Assembly (NCBI RefSeq): GCF_017357245.1
Contig: NZ_CP071612.1
Location: 2,359,001-2,423,000, forward strand
Direction of reading: 5' to 3'
DNA: 64,000 nt
Origin: Rhizobium bangladeshense
GTDB taxonomy: Bacteria; Pseudomonadota; Alphaproteobacteria; Rhizobiales; Rhizobiaceae
Under the pieces are notes generated by a model. That model saw only the letters and a program-made list of their open reading frames with translations. It was not told the origin of the DNA and did no database searches. Positions 17,690 to 28,196 of the stretch are shown piece after piece; within the stretch, counting starts at the first letter, position 1; the number at the start of each line of letters is the position of its first letter. Made by a program: the position numbers and the translations under genes.

Positions 17690-20344
17690 TCAGCCGGCCA
17701 GCGCCAGAGCCACGGCCTCGATGGCGTCATCAGCCTTCGAGCCGTCCGGGCCACCGGCTTGGGCCATGTCGGGGCGGCCACCGCCGCCCTTGCCGCCGAG
17801 AGCGGCCGAGGCGATGCGAACGAGATCGACGGCGCTGTAGCGCTGAACGAGATCCGGCGTCACCGCAACGACTGCGCTCGCCTTGCCGTCGTCGGACACG
17901 CCGACAAGGGCGACAACGCCGGAGCCGATGCTGGTCTTGCCGTCGTCGGCAAGGCCCTTCAGATCCTTCGGGTCGACGCCCGATATCGCCTTGCCGAGGA
18001 ACTTGACGCCCGCGACTTCGCGCACGGCATCAGCCGAGCCGCCCTGCCCGCCGCCCATGGCGAGCTTGCGCTTGGCATCGGCCAGTTCCTTCTCGAGCTT
18101 GCGGCGCTCATCGATCAGCGCCTCGACCCGCGACAGGACTTCCGCCGGCTGGACCTTGAGCGACGCCGCGAGCGTCTTCACGCGCTCGTCCTGCTCGGCA
18201 AGATATTCACGCGCCGTTTCACCGGTCACCGCTTCGATACGGCGAACGCCAGCGCCAACTGCGCTTTCCCCGAGGATACGGACGAGGCCGATCTGACCGG
18301 TCGCCGACACATGCGTGCCGCCGCAGAGCTCGACCGAGTAAGGCTTGTCGGTCTTCGCGCCATGCAGACCCGTGCCCATCGAAACGACGCGCACCTCATC
18401 GCCGTATTTCTCGCCGAAGAGCGCCATCGCGCCTTCTGCGATCGCATCGTCGACGCTCATCAGGCGGGTGGTGACGGGGGCATTCTGCAGAACGATCTCG
18501 TTTGCCATGTCCTCGACGACCTTAAGTTCCTCGGCCGACATAGGTTTGGGATGCGATACGTCGAAACGCAGGCGCTCGGGCGCAACCAGCGAACCCTTCT
18601 GGGCAACGTGCGTGCCGAGCACTTCGCGCAGCGCCTCGTGCAGCAGGTGGGTTGCCGAATGGTTGGCGCGCAGGCGCGAACGACGGGCATGGTCGACCGT
18701 CAGAACAACAGCATCCCCGGTCTTGAATGCACCTTCGACGACGGCTCCGGAATGCACGAAGAGGCCCTCGCCCTTCTTCTGCGTGTCTGAGATCTCGATC
18801 CTGCCGTGGTCGGACGAAATGACGCCGGTATCACCCATCTGACCGCCGGATTCCCCGTAGAACGGCGTCTGGTTGACGACAATTTGCACTTTGTCGCCGG
18901 CTTTGACTTCTTCCGTAACGGCGCCATCCCTGACGATCGCCTGCACCACGCCTTCAGCGGCTTCGGTGTCGTAACCGAGGAACTCGGTTGCACCATGCTT
19001 TTCGCGAAGCTCGAACCAGACGGTTTCGGTTGCCTTCTCGCCGGAGCCGGCCCAGTGCGAGCGGGCCTCCGCCTTCTGGCGCTCCATGGCATCGGTGAAG
19101 CCGGAGATGTCGACGCCGATCTCGCGAGCGCGCAGGGCGTCTTGCGTCAGGTCGAGCGGGAAGCCGTAGGTATCGTAAAGCTTGAAGGCCGTCTCGCCAT
19201 CCAGCATGTCGCCCTTGCCGAGATCTGTGGTCGCATCCGAGAGCAGCGACAGGCCACGCTCCAGCGTCTTGCGGAAGCGGCCTTCTTCGAGCTTCAGCGT
19301 CTCCGAGATCAGCGCCTCGGCGCGCACGAGTTCAGGATAGGCGCGGCCCATCTCCTGCACGAGCGCCGGCAGCAGCTTGTACATCAGCGGCTCCTTGGCG
19401 CCTAGAAGCTGTGCATGCCGCATGGCGCGACGCATGATACGGCGCAGCACATAGCCGCGGCCTTCATTCGACGGCAGAACGCCGTCAGCGATCAGGAAGG
19501 CCGAGGAGCGCAGGTGGTCGGCGATGACGCGGTGGCTGGCGCTGCCTTCCGCCTTGACGCCTATCGTATCCTCGATGGTGCCGGTCAGCGTACGGAAAAG
19601 ATCGGTCTCGAAGACGCTTTGAACGCCTTGGAGGATGCAGGCCATGCGCTCCAGACCCATACCGGTGTCGATCGAAGGACGCGGCAGCGGATTGCGAACC
19701 CCAGGCTCGGTCTGCTCGAACTGCATGAAAACCAGGTTCCAGAATTCCAGGAACCGGTCGCCGTCTTCCTCAGGCGAACCGGGAGGGCCGCCCCAGACAT
19801 TCTCGCCCTGGTCGATGAAGATTTCCGAGCACGGGCCGCAGGGGCCGGTATCGCCCATCTGCCAGAAATTGTCGGAGGTCGGGATGCGGATGATCTTGTC
19901 GTCGGAGAAGCCGGCGATTTTCTTCCACAGCGCCGCTGCTTCCTCGTCTTCGGAATAGACGGTCACCAGCAGCCGATGCTTCGGCAGATCGAAGCCTTCA
20001 GTCACCAGCTTCCATGCAAGCTCGATCGCATTCTCCTTGAAATAGTCGCCGAAGGAAAAATTACCGAGCATTTCGAAGAAGGTCAGGTGACGGGCGGTAT
20101 AACCGACATTATCGAGGTCATTATGTTTGCCGCCGGCGCGCACGCACTTCTGCGAGGTTGTCGCAGTCGCATAAGGACGTTTTTCAAGGCCGGTGAAGAC
20201 ATTTTTGAACTGCACCATGCCGGCATTGGTGAACATCAACGTCGGGTCGTTGCGCGGCACGAGCGGGCTCGACGGAACGATCTCGTGGCCGTTCTTCTTG
20301 AAATAGTCGAGGAAGGTCGACCGGATATCGTTCACGCCGCTCAT
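17690..20344 (-). CDS. alaS: Alanyl-tRNA synthetase
   Basis: An 884-residue class IIc synthetase that charges tRNA-Ala. The N-terminal catalytic domain shows the block [23 protein letters not shown] and the motif 2 region [38 protein letters not shown]. The editing domain carries [17 protein letters not shown] (HxxxH zinc site) with the downstream [16 protein letters not shown] cysteine and histidine. The C-Ala domain ends with [18 protein letters not shown]. The start [11 protein letters not shown] at 20344 is the family start; 15 open codons precede it. It follows recA on the same strand, the standard rhizobial order, with a strong terminator between. Confidence 0.98.
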   Translation of the reverse strand: MSGVNDIRSTFLDYFKKNGHEIVPSSPLVPRNDPTLMFTNAGMVQFKNVFTGLEKRPYATATTSQKCVRAGGKHNDLDNVGYTARHLTFFEMLGNFSFGDYFKENAIELAWKLVTEGFDLPKHRLLVTVYSEDEEAAALWKKIAGFSDDKIIRIPTSDNFWQMGDTGPCGPCSEIFIDQGENVWGGPPGSPEEDGDRFLEFWNLVFMQFEQTEPGVRNPLPRPSIDTGMGLERMACILQGVQSVFETDLFRTLTGTIEDTIGVKAEGSASHRVIADHLRSSAFLIADGVLPSNEGRGYVLRRIMRRAMRHAQLLGAKEPLMYKLLPALVQEMGRAYPELVRAEALISETLKLEEGRFRKTLERGLSLLSDATTDLGKGDMLDGETAFKLYDTYGFPLDLTQDALRAREIGVDISGFTDAMERQKAEARSHWAGSGEKATETVWFELREKHGATEFLGYDTEAAEGVVQAIVRDGAVTEEVKAGDKVQIVVNQTPFYGESGGQMGDTGVISSDHGRIEISDTQKKGEGLFVHSGAVVEGAFKTGDAVVLTVDHARRSRLRANHSATHLLHEALREVLGTHVAQKGSLVAPERLRFDVSHPKPMSAEELKVVEDMANEIVLQNAPVTTRLMSVDDAIAEGAMALFGEKYGDEVRVVSMGTGLHGAKTDKPYSVELCGGTHVSATGQIGLVRILGESAVGAGVRRIEAVTGETAREYLAEQDERVKTLAASLKVQPAEVLSRVEALIDERRKLEKELADAKRKLAMGGGQGGSADAVREVAGVKFLGKAISGVDPKDLKGLADDGKTSIGSGVVALVGVSDDGKASAVVAVTPDLVQRYSAVDLVRIASAALGGKGGGGRPDMAQAGGPDGSKADDAIEAVALALAG

Positions 20345-20431
20345 TCTATGCCCTTCAATGCTGCCCGAGGCCGGTAAATACAAATTCATCGGCTTTTAAC
20401 GTTCGCCTCCGCCACTGTCCAGCCGACAAAC

Positions 20432-20468
20432 AAAACCGGCCGCATTCTCGATGAGGGAATGCGGCCGG
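20432..20468 (-). terminator. Rho-independent terminator of recA
   Basis: A 12-bp perfect stem CCGGCCGCATTC / GAATGCGGCCGG with a 9-base loop, followed on the minus strand by TTTTGTTTG. It lies about 33 bases after the recA stop codon and isolates recA from alaS. Confidence 0.88.
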
Positions 20469-20500
20469 CTGAGATATCCGATCAAGATCAGGCGCGAAAA

Positions 20501-21589
20501 TTACATTTCCGCGGCGGCATCGCCGTCATCGGCGTCCGGCCCGCCATTCTGCAGGAATCGGTCGGCGATCAGGCCGGCATTCTGGCGCAGCGCCAGCTCG
20601 ATTTCGCGGGCGAGATCCGGATTGTCGCGCAGGAAGGTCTTGGCGTTTTCGCGGCCCTGACCTAGACGCTGGCTGTTATAGGAGAACCAGGCGCCCGACT
20701 TCTCGACGATACCAGCCTTGACGCCGAGATCGACGAGCTCGCCTGTCTTCGATACGCCTTCGCCATACATGATGTCGAACTCGACCTGCTTGAAGGGCGG
20801 CGCCATCTTATTCTTGACAACTTTGACGCGGGTCTGGTTGCCGACCACTTCCTCGCGCTCCTTGACCGAGCCGATGCGGCGAATGTCGAGGCGCACGGAG
20901 GCATAGAATTTGAGCGCATTGCCACCGGTCGTCGTTTCCGGCGAACCGAACATGACGCCGATCTTCATGCGGATCTGGTTGATGAATATCACCATGCAGT
21001 TCGACTTGGAGATCGAAGCAGTCAGTTTGCGCAGCGCCTGGCTCATCAGTCGGGCCTGCATGCCCGGCAGGCTGTCGCCCATCTCGCCTTCGATTTCGGC
21101 GCGCGGCGTCAGCGCAGCGACCGAGTCGACGACGAGAACGTCGACGGCGCCGGAGCGCACCAGCGTGTCGGTGATTTCCAGCGCCTGCTCGCCCGTGTCT
21201 GGCTGTGAGATCAGGAGGTTCTGCAGATCGACGCCAAGCTTGCGGGCATAGACAGGGTCGAGCGCGTGTTCGGCATCGACGAAGGCGCAAATGCCGCCCT
21301 TCTTCTGCGATTCCGCAATGGTCTGCAGCGCAAGCGTTGTTTTGCCCGAGCTTTCCGGCCCATAGATTTCAATGATACGGCCCTTCGGCAGACCGCCAAT
21401 GCCGAGTGCAATATCGAGGCCAAGCGAGCCCGTCGAAACAGTTTCGATCTCGACAACGTTCTCGTTGGAACCGAGTTTCATGATCGAGCCCTTGCCGAAC
21501 GACCGCTCTATCTGTGAGAGTGCCGCTTCAAGCGCCTTGCTTTTGTCCACCGATTTGTCCTCTACCAGCCGCAATGAATTCTGAGACAT
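20501..21589 (-). CDS. recA: Recombinase RecA
   Basis: A 362-residue RecA, which forms filaments on single-stranded DNA, drives strand exchange and triggers LexA self-cleavage. Seen in order: [40 protein letters not shown], Walker [14 protein letters not shown] at about residue 75, Walker [15 protein letters not shown], and the L2 loop with [30 protein letters not shown]. The start at 21589 follows an AAGGTGGA ribosome site. An SOS operator lies 57-73 bases upstream, so the gene is expected to be damage-inducible. Confidence 0.99.
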   Translation of the reverse strand: MSQNSLRLVEDKSVDKSKALEAALSQIERSFGKGSIMKLGSNENVVEIETVSTGSLGLDIALGIGGLPKGRIIEIYGPESSGKTTLALQTIAESQKKGGICAFVDAEHALDPVYARKLGVDLQNLLISQPDTGEQALEITDTLVRSGAVDVLVVDSVAALTPRAEIEGEMGDSLPGMQARLMSQALRKLTASISKSNCMVIFINQIRMKIGVMFGSPETTTGGNALKFYASVRLDIRRIGSVKEREEVVGNQTRVKVVKNKMAPPFKQVEFDIMYGEGVSKTGELVDLGVKAGIVEKSGAWFSYNSQRLGQGRENAKTFLRDNPDLAREIELALRQNAGLIADRFLQNGGPDADDGDAAAEM

Positions 21590-21645
21590 CCGATCCACCT
21601 TTAGGTTATTGAAGCCGCTCAAGCAATGTCGAGTTTGTACCCTAT

Positions 21646-21662
21646 TTGTTCCATTCCCGCAA
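21646..21662 (-). promoter_or_regulatory. SOS/LexA operator of recA (TTG-N11-CAA)
   Basis: TTG, eleven bases, CAA: this matches the operator pattern described for rhizobial recA. It is embedded in a wider imperfect palindrome, TTTGTTC at 21645-21651 and GAACAAA at 21668-21674. It lies 57 bases before the recA start. Confidence 0.72.
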
Positions 21663-21820
21663 TGGGCGAACAAACATTTGAAAGAAAAAGGTAAAACGGT
21701 CCGTGTTCTACATTTGTTTTATCGATGCAAAGCAACGGCTTACGCCAAATGCGCGGGCTTTTTCGCAGCCAGGCGAACGCATCGATTCGCCCTCCGCGCA
21801 TTATCATAGCGGGTAAGCTG

Positions 21821-22771
21821 ATGAAAAAGATTCTCGTTCTCGGTGGTGCCCATATCGACCGGCGCGGCCGCATCTCCGGCGAAACGGCGCCAGGTGCCAG
21901 CAATCCCGGCACCTGGTTCGAGGAGCCGGGCGGCGGCGGTTTTAACGCGGCGCGCAACCTTGCAAGACTGGGTTTTCACGTGACAATGATCTCGCCGCGC
22001 GGCGGCGATCCCTTCGGCGAAATGGTCGGCGAAGCTGCCGATTTCGCCGGCATCGACGACCGGCCCTTCGTCTTCCTCGACCGCAAGACGCCGAGCTATA
22101 CCGCGATCATCGAGAAGACCGGCGACCTCGTGATCGCCCTTGCCGACATGGATCTCTACCGCTTCTTCGTGCCGCGGCGCCTTTCCATCCGCTGGGTGCG
22201 AGAGGCCTTCGCCGCTCATGATTGCATTCTCGTCGATGCCAATCTGCCGGAAGAGACAATCACGGCGATCGTCGCGAAGGCACACTCCCTGGACAAACCA
22301 GTTGGGGCCATTGCCATCTCGCCGGCGAAAGTCGTCAGGCTGAAGCCGTCCATCAAGGATATCGACTACCTATTCCTCAATGAAGCCGAGGCCGCCGTCC
22401 TCGTCGGGCAACAGCCGCAGGATGCGGCCGGCTGGGCTCCGCTGCTGAAGGCGATGGGCATCAGGAGCGCTGTCGTCACCCGAGGCCAGCGCGAGCTCGT
22501 AGCGATTCGTGAAGGCTGCGTCGCCACGCTGCAGCCGCCGGTCGCCGACGCCGTCGCCGATGTCACCGGCGCAGGCGATTCGCTTGCCGCCGGCACGCTT
22601 GCCGCCCTGATAACAGGCCTACCGCTCGAGGAAGCCGTCCGGTATGGCGCAGCAGCGGCAGCGCTCACCGTTCAGTCGCGGCACGCCGTCAACGAAAATC
22701 TGACCGCGGATGGCCTGAATGAAGCGCTTGCCCTTGTTCCCGTGGCGAGAATTCTGCATTCAAGCGCCTAA
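21821..22771 (+). CDS. psuK: PfkB-family kinase, probable pseudouridine kinase
   Basis: A 316-residue ribokinase-like sugar kinase. The N-terminal GG motif region is ILVLGGAHIDRRGRISG and EEPGGGGFNAARNLARLGFHV. The C-terminal active site is VADVTGAGDSLAAGTLAALI (DTGAGD-type, catalytic aspartate) at about residue 246. The next gene is the pseudouridine-5'-phosphate glycosidase, so the substrate is most likely pseudouridine, phosphorylated at O5'. The ATG at 21821 follows a GGGTAAG ribosome site; 32 open codons upstream overlap the recA promoter region and are not used. It is divergent from recA. Confidence 0.87.
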   Translation: MKKILVLGGAHIDRRGRISGETAPGASNPGTWFEEPGGGGFNAARNLARLGFHVTMISPRGGDPFGEMVGEAADFAGIDDRPFVFLDRKTPSYTAIIEKTGDLVIALADMDLYRFFVPRRLSIRWVREAFAAHDCILVDANLPEETITAIVAKAHSLDKPVGAIAISPAKVVRLKPSIKDIDYLFLNEAEAAVLVGQQPQDAAGWAPLLKAMGIRSAVVTRGQRELVAIREGCVATLQPPVADAVADVTGAGDSLAAGTLAALITGLPLEEAVRYGAAAAALTVQSRHAVNENLTADGLNEALALVPVARILHSSA

Positions 22772-22781
22772 CTAAAGAGTT

Positions 22782-22829
22782 GAGCATGATGTCCTCCGAA
22801 CACCGCCGGCATTTTTTGGCATCATGCTC
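22782..22829. repeat. Palindromic intergenic element of rhizobial type
   Basis: Perfect 10-base inverted arms GAGCATGATG and CATCATGCTC enclose 28 bases. I recognise this shape (GAGCATGATGtcnnncGAA...GGCATCATGCTC) from memory as a common small intergenic palindrome in Rhizobiaceae genomes. It lies between psuK and psuG and would form a hairpin in their shared mRNA. Confidence 0.65.
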
Positions 22830-22849
22830 TATCGACACAGGATAAGACC

Positions 22850-23776
22850 ATGACCAAGCCCATTTCCCCTCTTTTGCCGATCGCCTATTCGAAGGAGGTC
22901 GCCAGCGCCAAGCAGCGCGGCGCGCCCCTGGTGGCGCTGGAATCGACGATCATCACTCATGGCATGCCCTATCCCGGCAACATCGAAATGGCGCGCAGCG
23001 TCGAGACAATTATTCGCGAACAGGGCGCGGTGCCGGCGACGATCGCCGTCATCCACGGCACGCTGCATATCGGCCTTGAAGCTGCGGAACTCGAGCAACT
23101 TGCCAAGGCGAAAGAGGTGATGAAGGTGTCGCGCGCCGATCTCGCCTTCGCGATCTCCGAACGCCGCACCGGCGCCACCACGGTCGCGGCGACGATGATC
23201 GCGGCCGCCCGCGCCGGCATTCGCGTCTTTGCCACAGGCGGCATCGGCGGCGTGCACCGCGGCGCCGAGGAAAGCTTCGATATATCAGCCGATCTCGAGG
23301 AACTTGCGCGCACCGGCGTTATCGTGGTCTCCGCCGGCGCCAAGGCAATCCTCGACATTCCGAAGACGCTTGAAGTGCTGGAGACCCGCGGCGTGCCGGT
23401 GGTTACCTATGAGAGTGAAGAATTCCCCGCCTTCTGGTCGCGTTCATCAGGCATCCGCAGCCCGCTGTCGCTGAACAGTCCGGCGGCCATCGCCAATTTC
23501 CAGACGGTGCGCGAACAGCTCGGCATCGACGGCGGCATGCTCGTCGCCAACCCCGTGCCCGAGGCCGACGAGATCGCGCGCGAGGAGATGGAGATCTATA
23601 TCGAACGGGCGCTCGACAGCGCCGAGCGCGACGAAATCACCGGCAAGGCGGTGACGCCCTATCTCTTGAGCACGATCTTTGACCTGACGGACGGCCAGAG
23701 CCTGAAGACGAATATTGCGCTGGTGGAGAACAATGCGCGGCTTGCGGCGGAGATTGCCGTGGCTCTTGGTGAGTGA
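22850..23776 (+). CDS. psuG: Pseudouridine-5'-phosphate glycosidase
   Basis: A 308-residue enzyme that splits pseudouridine 5'-phosphate to uracil and ribose 5-phosphate, breaking the C-C glycosidic bond of RNA-derived pseudouridine. Family blocks are ALESTIITHGMPYPGNIEMAR at the N-terminus (with the metal/active-site glutamate), RRTGATTVAATMIAAARAGIRVFATGGIGGVHRGAE in the middle (catalytic lysine region further up in EVMKVSRADL), and ANPVPEADEI. Length matches E. coli YeiN. Together with the kinase just upstream it forms a complete two-step salvage/catabolic route. Confidence 0.95.
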   Translation: MTKPISPLLPIAYSKEVASAKQRGAPLVALESTIITHGMPYPGNIEMARSVETIIREQGAVPATIAVIHGTLHIGLEAAELEQLAKAKEVMKVSRADLAFAISERRTGATTVAATMIAAARAGIRVFATGGIGGVHRGAEESFDISADLEELARTGVIVVSAGAKAILDIPKTLEVLETRGVPVVTYESEEFPAFWSRSSGIRSPLSLNSPAAIANFQTVREQLGIDGGMLVANPVPEADEIAREEMEIYIERALDSAERDEITGKAVTPYLLSTIFDLTDGQSLKTNIALVENNARLAAEIAVALGE

Positions 23777-23856
23777 TTTTTGACGGGCGGGCTGGTCTTA
23801 CAGCTTGGCAATCTCCGGGGAGGGTGTGCCACACGGCAGCCCTCACAATCACCCGA

Positions 23857-26460
23857 TCAGCTATCCAGCGTCTCTTTGACCACAACAGCGAGCTGCTTCA
23901 GCGAGAAAGGCTTCGGCAGGAAACCGAATTTCGCATCCGGCGGCAGATTGCGGGCGAAGGCATCTTCGGCATAGCCGGAGACGAAGATGAACTTCAGGTC
24001 GGGGTAGCTCTTGCGCAATTCGCGCAGCAGCGTCGGGCCGTCCATTTCGGGCATGACGACGTCGGAAACGACGATGTCGACCTTGCCCTCGAGTTCTTCC
24101 ATAATGCTCAGCGCCTCGACGCCCGAGCCCGCCTCGTGCACAGTGTACCCCCGTGTTTCCAGCATGCGCTTGCCGCCGCGGCGCACCGCCTCCTCGTCTT
24201 CGACGAGAAGGACGACGGCCGAGCCGGTCAGGTCCTCCGGCTGCTGCGCTGCGGGCGCCTCGGGCGCGGTGGCGACTTCATTGATCGCATTGTCGATCGA
24301 TCCCGCCTCGGCCGCGACCGCCGGCTCGGGAATGTAGCGTGGCAGGAACACGCGGAAGGTCGTGCCTTTGCCGACTTCGGATTCCGGCTGGATGTAGCCG
24401 CCTGATTGCTTGACGATGCCATACACCATGGCGAGGCCAAGCCCGGTGCCCTTACCGACATCCTTGGTGGTGAAGAATGGTTCGAAGATCTTGTCCATGA
24501 TCTCGGGCGCGATGCCTGTACCGGTATCGGCCACCTCGACCAGCACCATGTCCTCGGCCGGCATGTATGAATAGTTGAAGGCGGAGACGTCGGCTGCGGT
24601 CAGGTTGCGGGTGCGCAGCGTCAGAGTGCCGCCATCGGGCATGGCGTCGCGCGCATTGACGCAGAGATTGATCAGCACCTGCTCGAACTGCGAAAGGTCG
24701 GTTTTGACGGGCCAGAGATCGCGGCCATATTGCACGTCGAGCTTGACGTTGGTGCCCGAGAGCAGCCGGTCCACCAGCATGCGCAGGTCGCCGATGACAT
24801 CGGTCAGGTTCAGCACCGAGGGCCGCATCGTCTGTTTGCGTGAGAAGGCGAGCAGCTGGCGCACCAGCACCGCGGCGCGGTTGGCGTTGCGCTTGATCTC
24901 CATGAGATCGGCGAAGCTCGCATCGGAAGGACGCGCCTGCAGCAGCAGATGATCGGAAGAAAGCAGGATCGCCGTCAGCACGTTATTGAAATCATGCGCG
25001 ATGCCGCCGGCGAGCGTTCCTACAGCGTTCATCTTCTGCGTCTGCGCCATCTGCGCTTCCAGCGCCTTCTGTTCGGTCACCTCGACGGCATAGACGATCG
25101 CCGCCTCTTCCGGCGCCTCATCGCTCTGGTCGATGACGGCGTTGACATAAAAGCGGAAATAGCGCGCCTCGTCGGTTGGCGTGCGGGTGTCGAGTGGCGA
25201 AATGTCACTCTGCCGGTCCTTGGCGGCCGCCAGCGCCGCGGCCAGTTGCGGCCGATCGCTCTCCTGAACTATCGTTTCGAGATACGGCGCCTTTTCCAGG
25301 TCATCGCGCGAGATGATGCCGGAAAACAGCTTCAGGAACGGCGCGTTGGTGCGCAGGATGCGTCCGTCGCCGTCGACCGAGGCGATCGCCATCGGGGTAT
25401 TGTTGAAGAAGCGGGTGAAGCGCATGGCGGCAGCCGAAGCGGATTGACCGCTCTCGCTGCTCTTCCCGCGCGCCAGCACGATCGTCCGGCTTTCACCGGG
25501 CGCGCCGTCGCGCATCGAGGTGACGCTGTGAATGATCTGAACCGGCAGGCTCTGGCCATTGGTCTTGCGCAGGTCGAGATCCAAAGTCACGGTCTTCTTC
25601 AGGCCTGGCTCGGCCTGCACCGACTGGATCAGCGCCAGCCCCTCGCCCGCCACCAGATCGCCGATCGACATCGAGCCCGGCAGGAACTTGGTCAGGTCGA
25701 GCCCCAGCCACTCCGCAAGCGTAGCGTTCAAGTAGAAGATCTCGCCCTTCCTGCCGGCGGAGAAGAAGCCGGCGGGTGCGTGGTCGAGATAGTCGATCGC
25801 ATTCTGCAGCTCCTTGAAGAAGCGCTCCTGATCGTCGCGTTCGGCGGTGATGTCGGTGATCTGCCAGATCTGCAGTGGCTTGCCGCCGTCATCCTCCGGC
25901 TGCAGCAGCCGCACCTTCAGCCGGTACCAATGCGCGCCCGAGCTGTTGCTGCCAGGCCCGACGGCGCGCAGCAGGCGGAATTCCTCCCGGCCTTCCTTGC
26001 CCTCGCGCAGACCATTGACCAGCCGGTAGAGCGCCTCGTTGGATTCGCGGTGCCGCGACAGCAGTGTTTCCAAAGTCTGCACTTCTGTTGCCTTTCGCGC
26101 GCCGGTGAGCGCACCGTAGGCGGCGTTGGCATAGACGATCCGGCCCTTTTCGTCCGTGATCAGCGTGCCGTCCGGGTGACTGTTGAGGAAAGCGCGCGCG
26201 AGGCTGTCGGACTGGCGCTGCGGCATCACTTCGATGAAGCCGATGACGGAGGATACCAGGAAGAAAATGCCGACCATGGCAAGCACGCCAAGACCGCCGA
26301 GCACCATCTCGTTATCGAGCGTTCGCTTGAAGACGATAAAAGCGCCGGCGGCTGCGATCAGCACGAGAGCAAGGAGAAGAATACGCAAAACCGTGCCAGA
26401 ACGCCCCCCACGATCCACAAGTGGTGCGTTATAGTCGTCGGCCTGACGCGGTTTCGTCAT
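23857..26460 (-). CDS. cckA: Hybrid sensor histidine kinase CckA
   Basis: An 867-residue cell-cycle kinase. Two membrane helices lie at about residues 22-45 and 54-74, followed by PAS-type domains. The HisKA box is [20 protein letters not shown] (phosphoacceptor histidine at about 515), the ATP-binding domain shows [16 protein letters not shown] (N box) and [23 protein letters not shown] (G1/F), and a C-terminal receiver (residues about 745-865) has [12 protein letters not shown] and [12 protein letters not shown]. In alphaproteobacteria CckA phosphorylates ChpT, which feeds CtrA and CpdR and so controls cell-cycle transcription. The start [11 protein letters not shown] at 26460 is preferred; 65 open codons upstream run into the promoter region. 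A probable CtrA target lies in the same window (37.5 kb). Confidence 0.95.
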   Translation of the reverse strand: MTKPRQADDYNAPLVDRGGRSGTVLRILLLALVLIAAAGAFIVFKRTLDNEMVLGGLGVLAMVGIFFLVSSVIGFIEVMPQRQSDSLARAFLNSHPDGTLITDEKGRIVYANAAYGALTGARKATEVQTLETLLSRHRESNEALYRLVNGLREGKEGREEFRLLRAVGPGSNSSGAHWYRLKVRLLQPEDDGGKPLQIWQITDITAERDDQERFFKELQNAIDYLDHAPAGFFSAGRKGEIFYLNATLAEWLGLDLTKFLPGSMSIGDLVAGEGLALIQSVQAEPGLKKTVTLDLDLRKTNGQSLPVQIIHSVTSMRDGAPGESRTIVLARGKSSESGQSASAAAMRFTRFFNNTPMAIASVDGDGRILRTNAPFLKLFSGIISRDDLEKAPYLETIVQESDRPQLAAALAAAKDRQSDISPLDTRTPTDEARYFRFYVNAVIDQSDEAPEEAAIVYAVEVTEQKALEAQMAQTQKMNAVGTLAGGIAHDFNNVLTAILLSSDHLLLQARPSDASFADLMEIKRNANRAAVLVRQLLAFSRKQTMRPSVLNLTDVIGDLRMLVDRLLSGTNVKLDVQYGRDLWPVKTDLSQFEQVLINLCVNARDAMPDGGTLTLRTRNLTAADVSAFNYSYMPAEDMVLVEVADTGTGIAPEIMDKIFEPFFTTKDVGKGTGLGLAMVYGIVKQSGGYIQPESEVGKGTTFRVFLPRYIPEPAVAAEAGSIDNAINEVATAPEAPAAQQPEDLTGSAVVLLVEDEEAVRRGGKRMLETRGYTVHEAGSGVEALSIMEELEGKVDIVVSDVVMPEMDGPTLLRELRKSYPDLKFIFVSGYAEDAFARNLPPDAKFGFLPKPFSLKQLAVVVKETLDS

Positions 26461-26767
26461 GTATTCCTCGCATAAGCCCCTCCCCCCTCGTAGCACAAAC
26501 AAGAACCGGGAATCAGGCGCTCTTTTCTTCTTAGCAATTTGCCACGTCGGCAAAAACACCGGGCGCCGGCAAGACCGCTTGAATTCACAGGCAAGAGCGC
26601 CATCTGCGCCCTGATGCCCGCGACAGCTGCCCGCGTAGGAAGCCCGTAGCTGCAATTCGGCATGACACGAGATCGCCTTCGCGCATCGCTGGACAGAACC
26701 GGCGGCCCTTGCCTAAGAAACGGAAAAGTCGTCAATATGTGCCGAATGTGAAATGGAGTGAGTGACT

Positions 26768-27793
26768 ATGTTCGATGATCTTGTCGCAGACTATGGCAGC
26801 AATTTCCTGCTTGCGGCCGGTGGCGTCGGCCTGGCGCTCCTCCTGCTCATTCTCGCACTTTGGCTGATCCGAGGCCGCGCTCCGTCGCCCTTCGTACGCG
26901 GCGGCCGCAACCGTCAGCCCCGCCTGCAGGTCCTGGATGCGGCCGCCGTCGATGCCCGCCGCCGGCTGGTGCTGGTGCGCCGAGACGATGTCGAGCATCT
27001 CATCATGATCGGCGGCCCGACCGATATCGTCATCGAAAGCCGCATTCTGGCGGAGACGGCCGAACAGCCGGAAAGCGTCTATCGCCCGGAGCCGGCCGCG
27101 GAGCGGCCGATAACAGTCCCGCGGCCGGAAACACCACCTGTTTCCGCGGCCCGTGCGCCGACCACACCCCGCGCCGAGCCGGCAGCCGAGCCCTCCTTCG
27201 CAGCGCCCGCCGCTCCGGAGCAGCGTTCGCGGCCCGAGCCTTCGGCCCCACCTATCGTGCCGCCACCGGTGGCCACCAGCCCGCTTCCACCAGAACCCGT
27301 GACGGCACCTCCATCGGCCGAACGCGATCATTCTCCCCGCCCTGTGCCGCCCCAATCCCGCGCTGGGGAACGTCACCCCGCTCCCGCCGCCGCGCAACCG
27401 GCGCCATTTCGCGATACCGCGAGCGCCGCCGAGATTCTGGATGCCGCCCGCCAGCGCGTGCTGCCGCAGCAGCGCATCGAGCCCGAGGTCTCCGTCTCGG
27501 ACATGCCGGCGCCGCGCGCGGTACCGGCCACGGCCGAGGACGATGCGGCTGCGCACTCGGCAGCGGCGATTCGCCATGATTTCCAGCGGGTATTGGAACA
27601 GGAAATGGCTAACAATCTGACAGCCGAGCGCCTCGTGCCGGTCCCGTCAAACCAGGCCCGCCAGGCCGCACCGCAGCCAGCCACCCTCCCGCGCCGCGAT
27701 CCAGAACTTGCCCCCATCACCGGCGCCGATACCGAACTGCAAAAAGAAGTTGCCCGCATCTTCGGTGAAATGAGCGTCAATCGCGACAAGTAG
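26768..27793 (+). CDS. FliO-like membrane protein with long proline/alanine-rich tail
   Basis: A 341-residue protein. Residues 12-36 form a membrane helix (NFLLAAGGVGLALLLLILALWLI). They are followed by RLQVLDAAAVDARRRLVLVRRDDVEHLIMIGGPTDIVIESRIL, which is the FliO-type domain seen in the flagellar export factor FliO. The rest (residues about 105-330) is low-complexity, rich in Pro, Ala, Glu and Arg, with no visible fold. No flagellar genes are nearby, so a flagellar role is not supported by context. A GTG two codons upstream could also start translation; the ATG at 26768 has the better ribosome spacing. It is divergent from cckA across about 300 bases. Confidence 0.7.
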   Translation: MFDDLVADYGSNFLLAAGGVGLALLLLILALWLIRGRAPSPFVRGGRNRQPRLQVLDAAAVDARRRLVLVRRDDVEHLIMIGGPTDIVIESRILAETAEQPESVYRPEPAAERPITVPRPETPPVSAARAPTTPRAEPAAEPSFAAPAAPEQRSRPEPSAPPIVPPPVATSPLPPEPVTAPPSAERDHSPRPVPPQSRAGERHPAPAAAQPAPFRDTASAAEILDAARQRVLPQQRIEPEVSVSDMPAPRAVPATAEDDAAAHSAAAIRHDFQRVLEQEMANNLTAERLVPVPSNQARQAAPQPATLPRRDPELAPITGADTELQKEVARIFGEMSVNRDK

Positions 27794-27845
27794 GAAAACG
27801 CTCATATCCGGTTGCTGCACTTCGGCCCTCGTGGCAAAGTTGCAT

Positions 27846-27869
27846 AAAAGTCGCAGTGCTGCGGCTTTT
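27846..27869 (+). terminator. Hairpin terminator after the FliO-like gene
   Basis: A near-perfect 11-bp stem (AAAAGTCGCAG / CTGCGGCTTTT, one wobble pair) with a very short tip. The T run is part of the 3' arm. It lies about 50 bases after the stop codon and could work in either direction. Confidence 0.5.
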
Positions 27870-28196
27870 AGGTGGCGACCCCCTTGAGGGCTCCCTAACT
27901 CGCCAAGCATTTGCTATCGATCAGGTCGAAGAGCATCGGCGCATTCGAGGTAGACTTTGCCTAAGTAAATACCGGTCTCACTCCAGTTTCACCCGTATTG
28001 CTGCAAGCGACACGCTGGCGGCATGCGAACATGTTCATCGGGTGGTGGCGAGAGACCGGTCTGGCATTGTTAACATGTGCCATGTGCAGCTCCGCTGTCT
28101 CAGCTCTTCAGCCGCCCACAACATCGCCATACCGCGCCCGCAAGGGTCTTCTCATGCACCATCTTGGTGGACTTCCGAACGGAAGACCAAGACGAT
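27870..28196. other. Intergenic region with no recognised gene
   Basis: About 330 bases between the FliO-like gene's hairpin and the DUF1062 gene. Short open frames occur on both strands but none has a ribosome site or a recognisable product. It presumably holds the promoter of the DUF1062 gene. Confidence 0.4.

Noticed and set aside
17561..18790. A 409-codon plus-strand frame opposite alaS
   Set aside because: It is a shadow of alaS; no family match by eye, and it runs across the alaS terminator.
24949..26475. A 508-codon plus-strand frame opposite cckA
   Set aside because: It is a shadow frame of the kinase gene with His/Arg-rich composition and no recognisable domain.
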